Positions 46,429 through 58,737 of a stretch of DNA of 64,000 nucleotides are shown piece after piece. How positions within the stretch are numbered: position 1 is the stretch's first letter; each line of letters starts with the position of its first letter. The DNA is taken from contig CAVPPF010000005.1 of NCBI GenBank assembly GCA_963707435.1, forward strand, positions 186,001 to 250,000. Direction: 5' to 3'. The position numbers and the translations under genes are program-made. Source of the stretch: UBA4744 sp963707435 (GTDB lineage: Bacteria; Actinomycetota; Acidimicrobiia; Spongiisociales; UBA4744). The notes under the pieces were generated by a model. That model did not search any database. It had not been told where the DNA came from and was given only the letters and a program-made list of their open reading frames with translations.

Positions 46429-48885
46429 CAGGCCTTCACCTCCTTGGTGACTGCCACCACGACGGAGAGCGCATTTCCGAGCGAAGGCGTCCACGGCTGG
46501 TTGAAGGGAACGTAGGCGACGCCGCTCAAGAGCGACGGGTCGAGGACTGCGGGCAGCCGGACGGAAGCGTCGACCGTCTTCACCTCGACCAGCGCCCCGT
46601 CGACCACTCCGAGCCGTTCGGCATCATCGGGGTGGAGGTACACGGCTGCTCCCGGAGCCAGCGCGTGCAGGGAGAGGCTGTTGCGCATCAGCACGCCGTC
46701 GTCGTAGAGCGTGCGGGCGATATGGAGTGCAAACGCCCCGCTCGATGGAGCGCGGGCCATTGCCTCCAGGTCCGCCCGGCCGGGTGCTGCCGGTCGGACG
46801 GTGAGGGGTTGGGCGGCGTCTCCGTAGGGAACAACGGCCCCTTCTTTCTCATCCCACTCGAGCAGCTCCCACGTCATCCCCGCATAGGCTGGAGCGACGT
46901 CGGCGACTTCCTTGGCAATTGCTTCGGCAGAGGCGAACCCGAGCGGTTTGCCCAACCGGCGGGAGATGTCGTCGAGGATTGTCCAGTCGGCCTGGGACTG
47001 GCCGGGCCCGGTCACAATACGGTTCACCTTCTGGACCCGTCCCTCGAGATTGGTGATGGTCCCTTCCTTCTCGCCGAAGCCCTCGGCCGGCAGCACAACG
47101 TCGGCCAGCCGGCTCGAATCGGTGAGGAACATGTCGATGGCTACGACGAACTCGGCAGCTTCGACACCGCGGCGAGCGACGGTGGCATCGGGCACGTCCC
47201 GCAGGGGGTCGGCGCCGAGCAGGATGAGCGCCTTCAGTTCGCCGACCGCCAGGCCCTCGAGGATTCCCATCGTGCCCCGGGCGTCGTGGGTCGGAATCGG
47301 ACCCCAGACTGCTTCAAGTTGTGACATCGCTTCGGCATCGTCCAGCCCGACGCGCCCCGGCAGCAGGGTCGGGGCCACGCCCATGTCGAGAGCACCGAAC
47401 ACGTTGGAGCGCCTGGCGAACGGCAGAACCTTGGCATCGGGAAGGCCGAGCGCAAAACCCGCCACCGCTTCCGCCAGCCCCGGCTGCTCGGTCAGGCCGG
47501 TACGTCCCACGATGGCGACGACCGGGCCTTGCGACAGGGTTTCGAGCACGGCTGCATATTCTCCGGTGCCGCTCGCCAGGTCGGCAAGCAGGGCAGGGCC
47601 CTCCCCCGGCCGGTACGTGAGCTTGTGAGTGGCGCGGTCGTCGAGACCGGTGCGGCGCGGGTGGACGACGACCAGCTTGGCGCCGCGCTCCTGAGCCGCA
47701 TGGCGGACCCGCAGGTAGAGCGACCCGGACTCCTCTTTCAAATCGGGAGCCCACAACAGAATGGTGGCCGCCCGGTCGAGATCCGCGATGGTGGCCCGGG
47801 GTGAGACGCCTACCAGGAAGCGGGGGTCGAGACCGTCGTCGAGCTGCGCGTCGAGATGATTGCTGCCGACCACCGTTCTCATGAACTTGGAGAAGGCATA
47901 GGCGTCTTCGTTGGTCGACCGGGCCCCGCCGATACCGCCGACTGCTTCTCCACCGTGCTCGTCGATGATGGCCCCGAGCCGTTCGGCCACCATGTCGAGC
48001 GCTGCAGACCAGGTGGTTTCCTGGAACTCGCCGTCCACCTTGATGAGCGGACTCCGCAGCCGGTTCTCGGAACCGATGAACTCGAACCCGAACCGGCACT
48101 TGTCGCTCAGCCATCCCTGGTTGGTGGCATCGTTGTCGACGCCGCTGAATCGCAGCACATCGTTCTGGCTGGAATCGACGGCGATGCGACACCCGACGGT
48201 GCAGTGCGAGCAACTGCTCTCGACCCGGCGCAGATCCCAGGGCCGCGCCTTGAAACGGTAGGCGCTGGCGGTGAGGGCCCCGACGGGACAGATCTGCACG
48301 GTGTTCCCCGAGAAATACGAGCTGAACGGCAGATCCGGGAAGGTCTGCACCTGGGTGTGGTTGCCCCGGTCCTTGAACTCGATCAACGGGTCGCCCGCGA
48401 TTTCCTCGGCGAAACGGGTGCACCGGGCGCAGAGGATGCAACGCTCCCGGTCCAGGAACACCAGATCGGAGATCGGGATTGGCTTCTCGAAGTGCCGCTT
48501 CTCCTCGACGAAACGGCTCTCCCCCGGCCCGTATGCCAGGGTCTGGTCCTGCAGCGGGCACTCACCACCCTTGTCGCACACCGGGCAATCCAGGGGATGG
48601 TTGATCAAAAGGAACTCGAGGATGCCTTCCTGAGCTTTCTTGGTGGTTTCGGAGGCTGTGTGGACGACCATGCCTTGCGAGGCCGGGGTGGTGCATGAGG
48701 TGGTGAGGATCGTGCCGCGCGGCGTCTCGATCTCGACCAGGCACATCCGGCACATCCCCACTTCTTTCATCCGGGGATGCCAGCAGAACCGGGGAATGTA
48801 CGTGCCGTGATCCTCGGCCGCCTTGATAACCAGCTGCCCGTGTGGCACCTGGATCTCCCGGCCGTCGATCGTGATCTTGACGAGA

Positions 48886-48893
<8 letters not shown>
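46428..48893 (-). CDS. nuoG: NADH-quinone oxidoreductase subunit G
   Basis: An 821-residue subunit carrying the electron wire from NuoF. The N-terminal [2Fe-2S] site includes CWHPRMKEVGMCRMC and CTTPASQG. Next are the His-liganded N5 cluster region HPLDCPVCDKGGECPLQD, the N4 cysteines CILCARC, and a further site CSHCTVGC. The rest is a molybdopterin-enzyme-like domain without the cofactor. The TTG start at 48893 gives the typical beginning (L/M)TDLVKITIDG and overlaps the nuoF stop. Confidence 0.94.
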
Positions 48894-50177
<1,284 letters not shown>

Positions 50178-50181
<4 letters not shown>

Positions 50182-50798
50182 TCCGAATCCTCCTGCACCG
50201 TCCCGTAGGGCCCGAAGGCCGGGAACGGCCCCACCGCACTGTCGGTTTCGGCGATGGCCCAGTCGAAGGAACGGCGGCCGCCGAAACGTTCCTGCAGGTC
50301 GTCGGTGTTGATGACCTGCGGCCGTTCTCTGCGCAGCCAGTGGCACAGGGAGCGGGCCTGGTCGGGGGTCGACCCCTCGATCAGCTCGTAGTTGACTTGC
50401 ACCGCCGGTGCTCCCCCGCAAGCACCCAGGCACTCGACGTGTTCCACCGAGAACAGCCGGTCGGCGTCCGTTTCCCCGTGGGGCACCCCGGTCTCTTCCT
50501 CAACCGCCTCGAGCACTGCATCGCTGCCGAGGAGCATGCAGGAGATCGAGGTGCAGACCGACACGAGGTACCTGCCGAGCGGTTCGGTCTTGAACATCCC
50601 GTAAAAGGTCGCAACGGACTGGACCTGCGCGGGCGTGTGCCCGGTCCATTCCGCGACTTCCCGCATGCCGGCTTCGGTGAGGTAGCCGTCCTCCTTCATG
50701 GCGAGATACAGCAGCGGCATCACGGCCGATTTCGGATCGGGATACCGGGCGATCAACGCTTTGGCCCGTTCTTGAACGTCGGCAGGCCAGGAACTCAT
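50178..50798 (-). CDS. nuoE: NADH-quinone oxidoreductase subunit E
   Basis: A 206-residue subunit with the thioredoxin-like [2Fe-2S] cluster N1a. The ligands are visible as CTSISC and CLGACGGAP. An N-terminal helical domain (LIARYPDPKSAVMPLLYLAMKEDGYLT) precedes it. The last 40 residues are a Gly/Pro-rich tail longer than in E. coli. The ATG at 50798 is followed upstream by a repeat spacer rather than the nuoD gene directly. Confidence 0.95.
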
Positions 50799-50800
50799 CG

Positions 50801-50895
50801 CTCGCTCCGTCGGAGCGAGTCGGACTGCGTGCTTTGTACTGAGTACTGAGTACTGAGTACTGAGTACTGAGACACGATCGAGCGCAGCGAGATCC
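50801..50895. repeat. hairpin plus heptamer array in the nuoD-nuoE spacer
   Basis: The hairpin CTCGCTCCG-T-CGGAGCGAG (50801-50819) is followed by five exact GTACTGA units (50836-50870) and GATCGAGCGCAGCGAGATC (about 50877-50895). The order hairpin, heptamers, GAGCGNAGCGAG recurs in the other spacers of the window. Confidence 0.88.
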
Positions 50896-50898
50896 TCT

Positions 50899-52266
50899 TC
50901 ACCGGTCTACATCTCCCATAACGGCATCGACTGAGGCGATCGTGGCCACGCTGTCGGCAACGAGCGAATCGGCCAGCATGATCGGCAGTCCTTGCAGATT
51001 GGCAAACGAGGGGGCCCGGATGTGCATCCGGTACGGCTTGGCGCTTCCATCGGAAACGAGGTAGCAGCCGATCTCGCCGCGGGGCGATTCGATGGCTACG
51101 TAGGCCTCGCCCTCCGGCACTTTGAAGCCCTCGGTGAAGAGTTTGAAGTGGTGAATGAGCGCTTCCATCGATTCGTCGATCCGCTTGCGGGGTGGCGGGG
51201 TCACCTTGCGATCGTCGGCCCGGTAGTCACCGGCCGGCATCTGCTCGGCGACCTGCTTGACGATGCGGAGCGACTGAAGGATCTCCTGGACCCGGACACG
51301 GTACCGGTCGTACACATCGCCGTTGGAACCCACGGCGACGTCGAACTCGTACTGCTCGATGCCCGAGTAGGGCTGGCTCTTGCGGAGATCGAGGTCGACG
51401 CCGGTGGCTCGCAGCGGGGGTCCCGTGATTCCGTACGCGAGGCACTCCTCCGCCGAGATGACGCCTACGTTGCGGGTCCTTCCCTCCCAGATGGGATTGG
51501 ACTTCAGCAGGTCCTCATAGTCGGCGACGCCGACCGGAGTCTTCTCGATGATCTCCTCGACGTCTTCCTCCCACCCGTCCGGCAAGTCCGCCGCGACGCC
51601 GCCGGGACGGATGAAGTTGTGGTTCATGCGCAACCCGGTGGTCTTTTCGAAGAAGGCAAGGATCAGCTCCCGCTCCCGGAACCCGTACAGCATCATCGAA
51701 AGCGCCCCGATGTCCATACCCTGCGTGGCGAGCGAAACGAGATGACTGGCTGTGCGGTTGAGCTCGGTCATCAAGATCCGGATGGCCTGGGCCCGCGGTG
51801 GTATCTCCAGGCCAAGCAGCTTCTCGGTGGCCAGCGCGAAGACGAGTTCATTGAACAAAGGAGCGATGTAGTCCATCCGGGTGACGTTGGTGCCTCCCTG
51901 CATGTACATGAGGTTCTCACCGGTCTTCTCCATGCCGGTGTGCAGGTAGCCGATGATCGGCTTGACACGGCGAACGATCTCACCCTCGAGCTCGATCTGC
52001 AGGCGCATGACCCCATGAGTGGAGGGGTGCTGGGGACCCATGTTGATGATCATCCGCTCGTCTTCGGCGATCTCGTCATCGAGGACGTAGTCGTCATCGA
52101 CGCGAACACCCATTTGTTCGACCAAGCGCTCCTGCGACTCGTCCCGACGCATGCTCTGGGAGCCTTCATCCGTTGCGTGGCGCATCCAATCGGGCGCTTC
52201 GTCCGGCGTGATCCACACGTCCCGTGTCTCGCGGTGCGGCTTCCTGGTGGTGGTGTCGTCGCTCAT
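50899..52266 (-). CDS. nuoD: NADH-quinone oxidoreductase subunit D
   Basis: A 455-residue subunit of the quinone-reducing module, related to the large subunit of NiFe hydrogenases but without metal ligands. GPQHPSTHGVMRLQIELEGE and YLHTGMEKTGEN are family hallmarks, the first holding the quinone-contacting histidine. About 70 charged residues precede the family start. The ATG overlaps the nuoC stop by one base (TGATG). Confidence 0.96.
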   Translation of the reverse strand: MSDDTTTRKPHRETRDVWITPDEAPDWMRHATDEGSQSMRRDESQERLVEQMGVRVDDDYVLDDEIAEDERMIINMGPQHPSTHGVMRLQIELEGEIVRRVKPIIGYLHTGMEKTGENLMYMQGGTNVTRMDYIAPLFNELVFALATEKLLGLEIPPRAQAIRILMTELNRTASHLVSLATQGMDIGALSMMLYGFRERELILAFFEKTTGLRMNHNFIRPGGVAADLPDGWEEDVEEIIEKTPVGVADYEDLLKSNPIWEGRTRNVGVISAEECLAYGITGPPLRATGVDLDLRKSQPYSGIEQYEFDVAVGSNGDVYDRYRVRVQEILQSLRIVKQVAEQMPAGDYRADDRKVTPPPRKRIDESMEALIHHFKLFTEGFKVPEGEAYVAIESPRGEIGCYLVSDGSAKPYRMHIRAPSFANLQGLPIMLADSLVADSVATIASVDAVMGDVDR

Positions 52267-52810
52267 CAGGTCACCTGGGGAGAGGATTTGAATTGCACGG
52301 GAACGGATCCGGTCGAGAAGTCTTTGCGGAGCGGATGGCCGACCCAGTCGTCGGGGAGCAGAATCCGGGTCAGGTCGGGATGGCCTTCAAAGATGATCCC
52401 GAACATGTCGAAGGTCTCTCGTTCGAAGAAGTTGGCTCCCGGATACACCGGAACCAGCGACGGCACGGTGGCATCGTCGGCTGGTGCCGGAACTCGCAAC
52501 CGGAGGCGGATGTTGTGTTCCAACGAGAGCAGGCCGACCACTACCTCGAAGCGAACCCGGCGAATACGCAGGTAGTCGACGGCGGTGAGGTCGACCAGCA
52601 TCTCGAATCCGGCCTCACGCGCCGCGAAGGCAAACTCGCGCAATTGAGCTTTCGGCACCAAGGCGGTGTCCTGCCCGCTCGAGAGTTGCCACTCGGCATC
52701 GGGGAATTGCTCAAACAGGGCGGCCAGGACCGGATGGTCCGGGAGAGCGTGCTCCGGGACGATGGTGTCCGCCTCCACGGCCTCGTCTTCCTTCTTCGGT
52801 TCTTCGGCCA

Positions 52811-52811
<1 letters not shown>
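52266..52811 (-). CDS. nuoC: NADH-quinone oxidoreductase subunit C
   Basis: A 181-residue subunit of the peripheral arm (30-kDa type). The signature ERETFDMFGIIFEGHPDLTRILLPDDW..GHPLRKDF is near the C-terminus. The first 25 residues are acidic and non-conserved. ATG 52811 is used as it shares one base with the nuoB stop; longer in-frame sequence lies within nuoB. Confidence 0.95.
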
Positions 52812-53280
<469 letters not shown>

Positions 53281-53281
<1 letters not shown>

Positions 53282-53697
53282 TACGCGGCCTCCTCATCCA
53301 CAGTCTCGAAGGTCGGACGGTTCCTGGCCCGGCGGGGGATGTTCCAGTCCAGGGCCCCGCGCTTCCACACGTAGCCGAGCGTCTCAATGACCAGAGCGGT
53401 GAAGATGCCGACGGCCGCCAGGCCAAACCAGCCCAGTTCACGGAATCGAACCGCCCAGGCGAACAGGAAGATGATCTCGATGTCGAAGATCACGAACAGC
53501 ATGGCGACGAGGTAGAACTTGACCGGGAAACGCTGGGACGGCTCGACCTCCGGGACGATGCCGCACTCATACGGGGCCAGCTTCTCAGGTGTGGGGCGAC
53601 GGGGTGCGAGCAGGTTGCCGAGGTTGATGGAGATGATCGCGAACACGATCACGAGGACCAGCATGATCGCGATAGGCAGGTAGTCGGCCAGGTTCAC
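53281..53697 (-). CDS. nuoA: NADH-quinone oxidoreductase subunit A
   Basis: A 138-residue three-helix membrane subunit of complex I with the conserved YECG(I)xP motif (APYECGIVPEVEPSQRFPVKFY) and FDIEIIFLFAWAV. It is the first gene of the 14-gene nuo operon. The GTG start at 53697 follows AAGGAGACGCAAGG. The operon promoter probably lies in the 150 bp between this gene and the upstream racemase gene; no Rex box was recognised there. Confidence 0.95.
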
Positions 53698-53847
53698 CCT
53701 TGCGTCTCCTTTCGGGACAAGACTAGGTAGTCAGGCCGGTTCCGTACAAAACCGTGCAGGACCAGGGTGGAAGTCGCCGGCGAGCGCCCTCTTCCCGTCA
53801 CCGATGCGGTGGGTCCTCAGGGGATATCGGCCCTCCGGCCGGCAGGG

Positions 53848-54546
53848 TCACCGACCGTCAATCGCCCGATCGGCGGCGGCCCCGGCATGGATCCGCGTCG
53901 TATCGAACAGCAACGTCTCTGTGTCATCCGGTCCAATCAGCAAGCCGATTTCGGTGCAGCCGAGGATCACCCCTCCCGCTCCGCGCCGGACCAGGCCCTC
54001 GATGATCTCGAGGTAGCGCTGCTTCGACGCATCCCGGGTCACCCCGAGGCACAGTTCGCCGTAGATGACATCGTGGACGAAACCGCGATCTTCGGCTTCC
54101 GGCACGACAACCCGGAGCCCGTGCAGCGCCTCGAGCCTGCCCCGGTAGAAGTCCTGTTCCATGGTGTACCGGGTGCCGAGCAGGCCAACCACCTCGACGC
54201 CCGCTGCTACAACGGCGTGAGCGGTGGGGTCGGCGATGTGCAGGACCGGCATCCCGGTCTGCTGCTCGATCTCGCCCGCCATCCGGTGCATGGTGTTGGT
54301 GCAGATGACGACGAAATCGCCCCCGCCCGCCTTCACCCGTCGGGCGGCATCGACCATCAATACGGTGGCCTGCGACCAGTTCCCCTGCTGCTGCAGTTCC
54401 TCGATCTCGGCGAAATCGACCGAGTAGAGAACGATCCGTGCCGAGTGCAATCCGCCCAGCCGTTCCTGGACTCGCTCGTTGATGATCCGGTAGTACACGG
54501 CGGTCGATTCCCAGCTCATCCCGCCGATGAGGCCGATGGTCTGCAT
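53848..54546 (-). CDS. aspartate/glutamate racemase family protein
   Basis: A 232-residue cofactor-free racemase of the Asp/Glu family (YgeA-like). Both catalytic cysteines are present, in VICTNTMH and ILGCTEIGLL. The N-terminus IGLIGGMSWESTAVYYRIINE is typical of aspartate racemases. It is transcribed towards the nuo operon but 150 bp apart and without clear relation. The amidohydrolase gene runs away from it on the other strand. Confidence 0.88.
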   Translation of the reverse strand: MQTIGLIGGMSWESTAVYYRIINERVQERLGGLHSARIVLYSVDFAEIEELQQQGNWSQATVLMVDAARRVKAGGGDFVVICTNTMHRMAGEIEQQTGMPVLHIADPTAHAVVAAGVEVVGLLGTRYTMEQDFYRGRLEALHGLRVVVPEAEDRGFVHDVIYGELCLGVTRDASKQRYLEIIEGLVRRGAGGVILGCTEIGLLIGPDDTETLLFDTTRIHAGAAADRAIDGR

Positions 54547-54615
54547 GGGAAGAGCCTAGGTGCCGGCAGCCAGTCGTCTTATTCATCGGTCGTGCCCGGG
54601 GCCTACGATGCCCGG

Positions 54616-55866
54616 ATGAACACAATCACCCCACCTCCCGCCCTCACCATCGTCGGTGCGCAACTCAGGAACCGACCGGATCTCGTCGACATCGAGATCG
54701 ACCACGGTGTGATCCGCTCCATCGAGGTTGCCGGTGCCAATCCTCCGCAGGGCCGGCCGATCGATGCGGACGGGAACCTCGTCACCGAATCGTTCGTGAA
54801 TACCCACCTGCATCTCGACAAGGTGTTCACGCTCAGCAGCCTCGGCGACGCCGCCCTGGCCGACTACCAATCGGGAGAGATGGGCAGCGCCATGGGGGCC
54901 ATCGAGAAGGCGGCGGCGGTCAAGCTCGGCCAGGAGCGCGAAGCCATGTTGACGGCCGGTCGGCGGGCTTTGGCGATGGCCGCCTACTACGGCAACACCC
55001 ATATTCGGGCGCTGGCCGACGTGGACTCCAAGGCAGGGACCCGGGGGGTTGAGGTTCTTCTCGCGCTCAGGCATGAGTTTGCCGACGTCGTCGACCTCCA
55101 GGTCGTTGCGTTCGCTCAGGACGGCATCATCCGCGAACCGGGGACGGAGACGTTGCTCAGGCAATGCATGGACCTCGGCGCCGATGTGATGGGCGGGATC
55201 CCCTGGATCGAGTACACCGAGGCCGACATGGCCGAGCACGTCCGTATCTGCTTCGACATAGCCGTTGAGTACAACGCCGATGTCTCCATGCTGCTCGACG
55301 ATGCCGGCGATCCGGGCTTGCGGACCCTGGAGATGATGGCCTCCGAGGCCATCCGACGGGGTTGGCAGGGCCGGGCACTGGCGCACCATGCCCGGGCGAT
55401 GCAGCTCTACCCCGACCCCTACTTCGCCCGGCTGGTCTCGCTGCTCGCCGCCGCCCGGGTCGCGGTGGTGTCCGATCCGCACACCGGACCCCTTCACGCC
55501 CGGGTGAAGGAGCTACTGGACGCCGGGATCACGGTCAGTCTCGGCCAGGACGACATCTCGGACGCCTACTACGCATTCGGCCGCAACAACCTGCTGGAGG
55601 TTGCGTTCCTCGGCGCCCACCTGCTGTGGATGATGGCGGGGCCCGACCAGGAGGTGCTGTACGACTGCGTGACCACATCGGCCGCCCGATCCATCGGCCT
55701 GACCGATCACCGGCTGGAAGTCGGCGCCCCGGCCAACCTGGTTGTGGTTCGAGGAGAGAACGTCACCGAAGCCCTCCGCTTCCATGCTGCTCCCCTGGCC
55801 GTCGTGAGCCACGGCCGGCTGATCGACCAGGGAGCGCTGGCCGACCAAGCACGGCTGCCGATCTAG
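54616..55866 (+). CDS. amidohydrolase, cytosine deaminase-like
   Basis: A 416-residue metal-dependent hydrolase of the cytosine deaminase group. NTHLHLDKVFT supplies the first two metal histidines, LAHHARAMQ a further histidine, and LGQDDISDAYY the metal aspartate. Family members deaminate cytosine or hydrolyse triazine and hydantoin-like rings, and I cannot tell the substrate here. ATG 54616 has a GCCCGG leader without a clear ribosome site. The gene is divergent from the racemase by 69 bp. Confidence 0.85.
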   Translation: MNTITPPPALTIVGAQLRNRPDLVDIEIDHGVIRSIEVAGANPPQGRPIDADGNLVTESFVNTHLHLDKVFTLSSLGDAALADYQSGEMGSAMGAIEKAAAVKLGQEREAMLTAGRRALAMAAYYGNTHIRALADVDSKAGTRGVEVLLALRHEFADVVDLQVVAFAQDGIIREPGTETLLRQCMDLGADVMGGIPWIEYTEADMAEHVRICFDIAVEYNADVSMLLDDAGDPGLRTLEMMASEAIRRGWQGRALAHHARAMQLYPDPYFARLVSLLAAARVAVVSDPHTGPLHARVKELLDAGITVSLGQDDISDAYYAFGRNNLLEVAFLGAHLLWMMAGPDQEVLYDCVTTSAARSIGLTDHRLEVGAPANLVVVRGENVTEALRFHAAPLAVVSHGRLIDQGALADQARLPI

Positions 55867-55905
55867 GGGAAAGCCCAACGCAAGGCCCGCGGGGTGTGGC
55901 TTCTT

Positions 55906-56427
55906 CTAGGAGATGGCGATCGGACCGACCGTGCCCAGGACTTCCCAACCGGCTTCCCCGATTTCGAGGGCATACGTCAACCAGATGCCGCACAGTCCGC
56001 CGCACCACATCTCCATGTCGATAGTCGCTTCGTTGCCGTCGATATCAGGCGCTCCAAGCGTGATGATGGCGGCACCGTCGATCGTCGGGCGGAGATCGTC
56101 GGTGATGAAATCGTTCTGGTCCGGGATAAACCGGACTTCACTGAGATCCGAGATTTCCGTTGTCAGTGCGTCGATCTGAACGCCGGTGAGGGCAGTGCCG
56201 TCCTTCAGGTGATCGACGACCAGGACCACGCCGAATACGTGGCCCGGTGCGAACGTCGTGTCGTTGGTGAGCAGATGCATGGTCGCCCGGACCAGGATTT
56301 CAGTCGTCCCGGCCTCCCCTTGCGACGCGGACTCCGGCCTGGTGGTGGTGGTCTGCCCGGCTTCATCCGGCCCACAGGCGCCGAGCACCATTGCCAGGGC
56401 AACCAGCGAGATCATCATTCGTTTCAT
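55906..56427 (-). CDS. lipoprotein of unknown function
   Basis: A 173-residue predicted lipoprotein: MKRMMISLVALAMVLGAC gives a type II signal with cysteine 18, followed by a Thr/Ser/Glu-rich linker (QTTTTRPESASQGEAG). The mature domain looks beta-rich, with a C-terminal pair of cysteines (WCGGLCG) that might form a disulfide. I do not recognise the family. It is convergent with the amidohydrolase gene and divergent from pncA. Confidence 0.68.
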   Translation of the reverse strand: MKRMMISLVALAMVLGACGPDEAGQTTTTRPESASQGEAGTTEILVRATMHLLTNDTTFAPGHVFGVVLVVDHLKDGTALTGVQIDALTTEISDLSEVRFIPDQNDFITDDLRPTIDGAAIITLGAPDIDGNEATIDMEMWCGGLCGIWLTYALEIGEAGWEVLGTVGPIAIS

Positions 56428-56471
56428 GTTGGTTTGACGGCTGCGGCCGTTGGTTCGGTTCCCGGCGTACG

Positions 56472-57074
56472 ATGAAGGACATGGACATCACCGTGACCTA
56501 CGACCGGCGGACGGCCCTGATCGTTGTGGACGTTCAGAACGACTTCGCCGACCCGGCGGGGAGCTTGTACGTACAGGGCGGCGAACATGTCGTGCCGCTC
56601 ATCAACGCGGAGGTAGCCCGTGCCCGGGCTGCCGGGAGTTTCGTCGTGTACACGCGGGACTGGCATCCCGGGAGCACGCCACACTTCGCCAAGGACGGCG
56701 GCATCTGGCCGGTCCACTGTGTGATGGAGACGTGGGGAGCCGGATTCCACCCCGACCTGCTCGTCGACGGACCGGAGGTGAAGAAGGGATCCCGGGGCGA
56801 GGACGGTTACTCCGGGTTCTCGATGCGTGACCCGGAAACGAACGAGGTCACGCCGACCGGACTGGAGGCCCTGCTGCGCGACCGGGACATCGCCCGTCTC
56901 GTCGTGGCCGGGCTGGCCACCGACTACTGCGTGAAGGCGACTGCTCTGGACGGCCTCGCCCTGGGCTTCGAGGTGGGACTGCTCACCCGTGCCGTGCGAT
57001 CAGTCGATCTCGAACCGGGCGACGGAGCCCGTGCCCTCGAAGAGGTGGTCGCCGCAGGAGGGACTGCGCTGTAG
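56472..57074 (+). CDS. pncA: nicotinamidase PncA
   Basis: A 200-residue isochorismatase-fold hydrolase that turns nicotinamide into nicotinate for NAD salvage. The catalytic set is D20 in VVDVQNDF, a lysine around 104-105, and the nucleophile C153 in ATDYCV. The metal site is D63, H65 and H71 in DWHPGSTPHF. An ATG three codons later (56481) is an alternative start. The next gene's GTG shares one base with its stop codon. Confidence 0.92.
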   Translation: MKDMDITVTYDRRTALIVVDVQNDFADPAGSLYVQGGEHVVPLINAEVARARAAGSFVVYTRDWHPGSTPHFAKDGGIWPVHCVMETWGAGFHPDLLVDGPEVKKGSRGEDGYSGFSMRDPETNEVTPTGLEALLRDRDIARLVVAGLATDYCVKATALDGLALGFEVGLLTRAVRSVDLEPGDGARALEEVVAAGGTAL

Positions 57075-57829
57075 TGATATCCCCTGCGGGCATCCGCGAA
57101 CTCGAGATGCTGTCAATGCGGGCTCTGCCTGCCCTCGAGACGGAGCTGTTCGATGGCTGGGTGTTGCGCGCAACCGGCGGATATACGGGCCGGGCCAACT
57201 CGGTCGCCCCCCTCGATTCCGGAGAGCTCGACCCGCCGGAGAAGATCGCCTTCACGGAAGCCTGGTATCGATCACGGAGCCTGCCCCCGATGATCCGGCT
57301 GACCCCGGTCGCCCAACCGCCTCACCTGGAGTCATTCCTCGAGGAACGGGGCTGGCGGTTGCGGGATGAAGGCGTGAGTGTTCAGATTCGCAAGCTCGAC
57401 GGCATCGTGTCCCCCACCGCCAAGGTGCACATCACCGAAGGGCCGCCACCCGATGGCTGGCTGGTGGCCCTGGCGGGCTTTCAACCAACCGTCGAGGAAC
57501 ACTTCGCATCGGTGCGCACGTCGTTGTCACGGCTTCCCGCAACGAGCGCTTCTGGGACCATCAACCACGACGAGACTCCGGCAGCCGTTGGGCGGGCGGT
57601 CCTCGAAGACGGGCACATCGGCTTGTTCGACATCTTCACCCGTCCGGATCTGCGAAACCGTGGACTCGCCGGCGATGTCACGAATGCTCTGCTCGGCTGG
57701 GGAATACTGCAAGGTGCCTCGATCGCGTACCTGCAGGTGGTTCCTTCCAACGAAGCGGCCTGCCGCCTGTACGCCGGACTGGGTTTCCACGAGGCATACC
57801 GCTACTGGTACCGGGTGGCACCGGATTGA
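57074..57829 (+). CDS. GNAT-family N-acetyltransferase
   Basis: A 251-residue protein whose last 130 residues form a GNAT fold. The acetyl-CoA motif reads FDIFTRPDLRNRGLAGDVTNALLGWG, and LQVVPSNEAACRLYAGLGFHEAYRYWYR is the closing beta6-beta7 part. The N-terminal half may be a second, degenerate GNAT unit. The substrate is unknown. It starts with GTG overlapping pncA and is followed 22 bp later by the phosphotransferase gene, so pncA, this gene and the next may be one operon. Confidence 0.85.
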   Translation: MISPAGIRELEMLSMRALPALETELFDGWVLRATGGYTGRANSVAPLDSGELDPPEKIAFTEAWYRSRSLPPMIRLTPVAQPPHLESFLEERGWRLRDEGVSVQIRKLDGIVSPTAKVHITEGPPPDGWLVALAGFQPTVEEHFASVRTSLSRLPATSASGTINHDETPAAVGRAVLEDGHIGLFDIFTRPDLRNRGLAGDVTNALLGWGILQGASIAYLQVVPSNEAACRLYAGLGFHEAYRYWYRVAPD

Positions 57830-57851
57830 GGCGAGGACGGGCCGGTCACAG

Positions 57852-58727
57852 ATGACGAAGGCGCGGGAGTGGGTTGCAGACGTCCTGGAGGACCGCGTGG
57901 CTCGCATCGAGAGGCTGACCGGGGCGACCTCCTCCGACGTCTACCGGGCCGTCATGCAGCACGGTCCGCCCGTAGTGCTCAGATTGTTCTCGAACCGGGA
58001 ATGGCTGGCCCTGGAACCGGACCTCGCGGAACATGAGGCCGCCGCGCTGCGAGCCGTCGGCGCATCGCCCCTTCCTACGCCGCACCTGCTGGCTTTCGAT
58101 GCCACGGGATCACAGGCGGGCCTCCCGGCCGTGGTGATGAGTGAGTTGCCGGGCACGGTGGTCGTCGACCCACCCCACCTCGACCCCTGGCTCGACGGAC
58201 TGGCCGGCGCACTGGCCACGCTCCATCAGTTCGAGGTCGACGACTTCCGCTGGACGTACCGGGTGTGGCAAGACCTCGATCGCCTGACCGCACCCGAATG
58301 GTCGTCCGAACCAGGCCGGTGGGAGAAACTGATCGACGACGTGAAGCGGGGGCTTCCTCCGTCACCTGTGCGTTTCGTTCATCGGGACTTCCACCCGACC
58401 AACGTCCTCTGGTCGCAAGGTTCAGTCACGGGCCTGGTTGACTGGGTGAATGCCTGCCTTGGGCCCACCGGGATCGACGTAGCCCACTGCCGGCTCAACC
58501 TGGCCGCCATGCACGGGCCCGGCACCGCGGATGCGTTCTCGGACCGCTATCGGGCGCGCACCGGATCGGTTTTCGATCCGCGGTGGGACCTGGTGGCGGC
58601 GGTCGAGTGGCTCCCGGACGTTGCGGCCTACCCGCCGTGGCAAGACTTCGGCCTCACCGATCTGGACACCGCGACCGTTCGAGCCAGGGTGGAAGCCTTC
58701 ATCGACGAAGCACTCTCCCGCCTGTAG
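57852..58727 (+). CDS. phosphotransferase of the aminoglycoside phosphotransferase family
   Basis: A 291-residue kinase-like protein of the APH/choline kinase fold. The catalytic loop is VHRDFHPTNVLW, with D as base, and the metal-binding aspartate is in GLVDWVNACLGP. The N-lobe has a poor glycine loop but a recognisable lysine-bearing strand region. Such proteins act on many small alcohols or aminoglycosides, and the true substrate cannot be told. It lies third in the pncA-GNAT-kinase group and ends 10 bp from a convergent gene. Confidence 0.83.
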   Translation: MTKAREWVADVLEDRVARIERLTGATSSDVYRAVMQHGPPVVLRLFSNREWLALEPDLAEHEAAALRAVGASPLPTPHLLAFDATGSQAGLPAVVMSELPGTVVVDPPHLDPWLDGLAGALATLHQFEVDDFRWTYRVWQDLDRLTAPEWSSEPGRWEKLIDDVKRGLPPSPVRFVHRDFHPTNVLWSQGSVTGLVDWVNACLGPTGIDVAHCRLNLAAMHGPGTADAFSDRYRARTGSVFDPRWDLVAAVEWLPDVAAYPPWQDFGLTDLDTATVRARVEAFIDEALSRL

Positions 58728-58737
58728 AGGCCGATGG

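Noticed and set aside
53698..53847. Rex or FNR box ahead of nuoA
   Set aside because: No TTGTGAA-N4-TTCACAA or TTGAT-N4-ATCAA pattern could be found.
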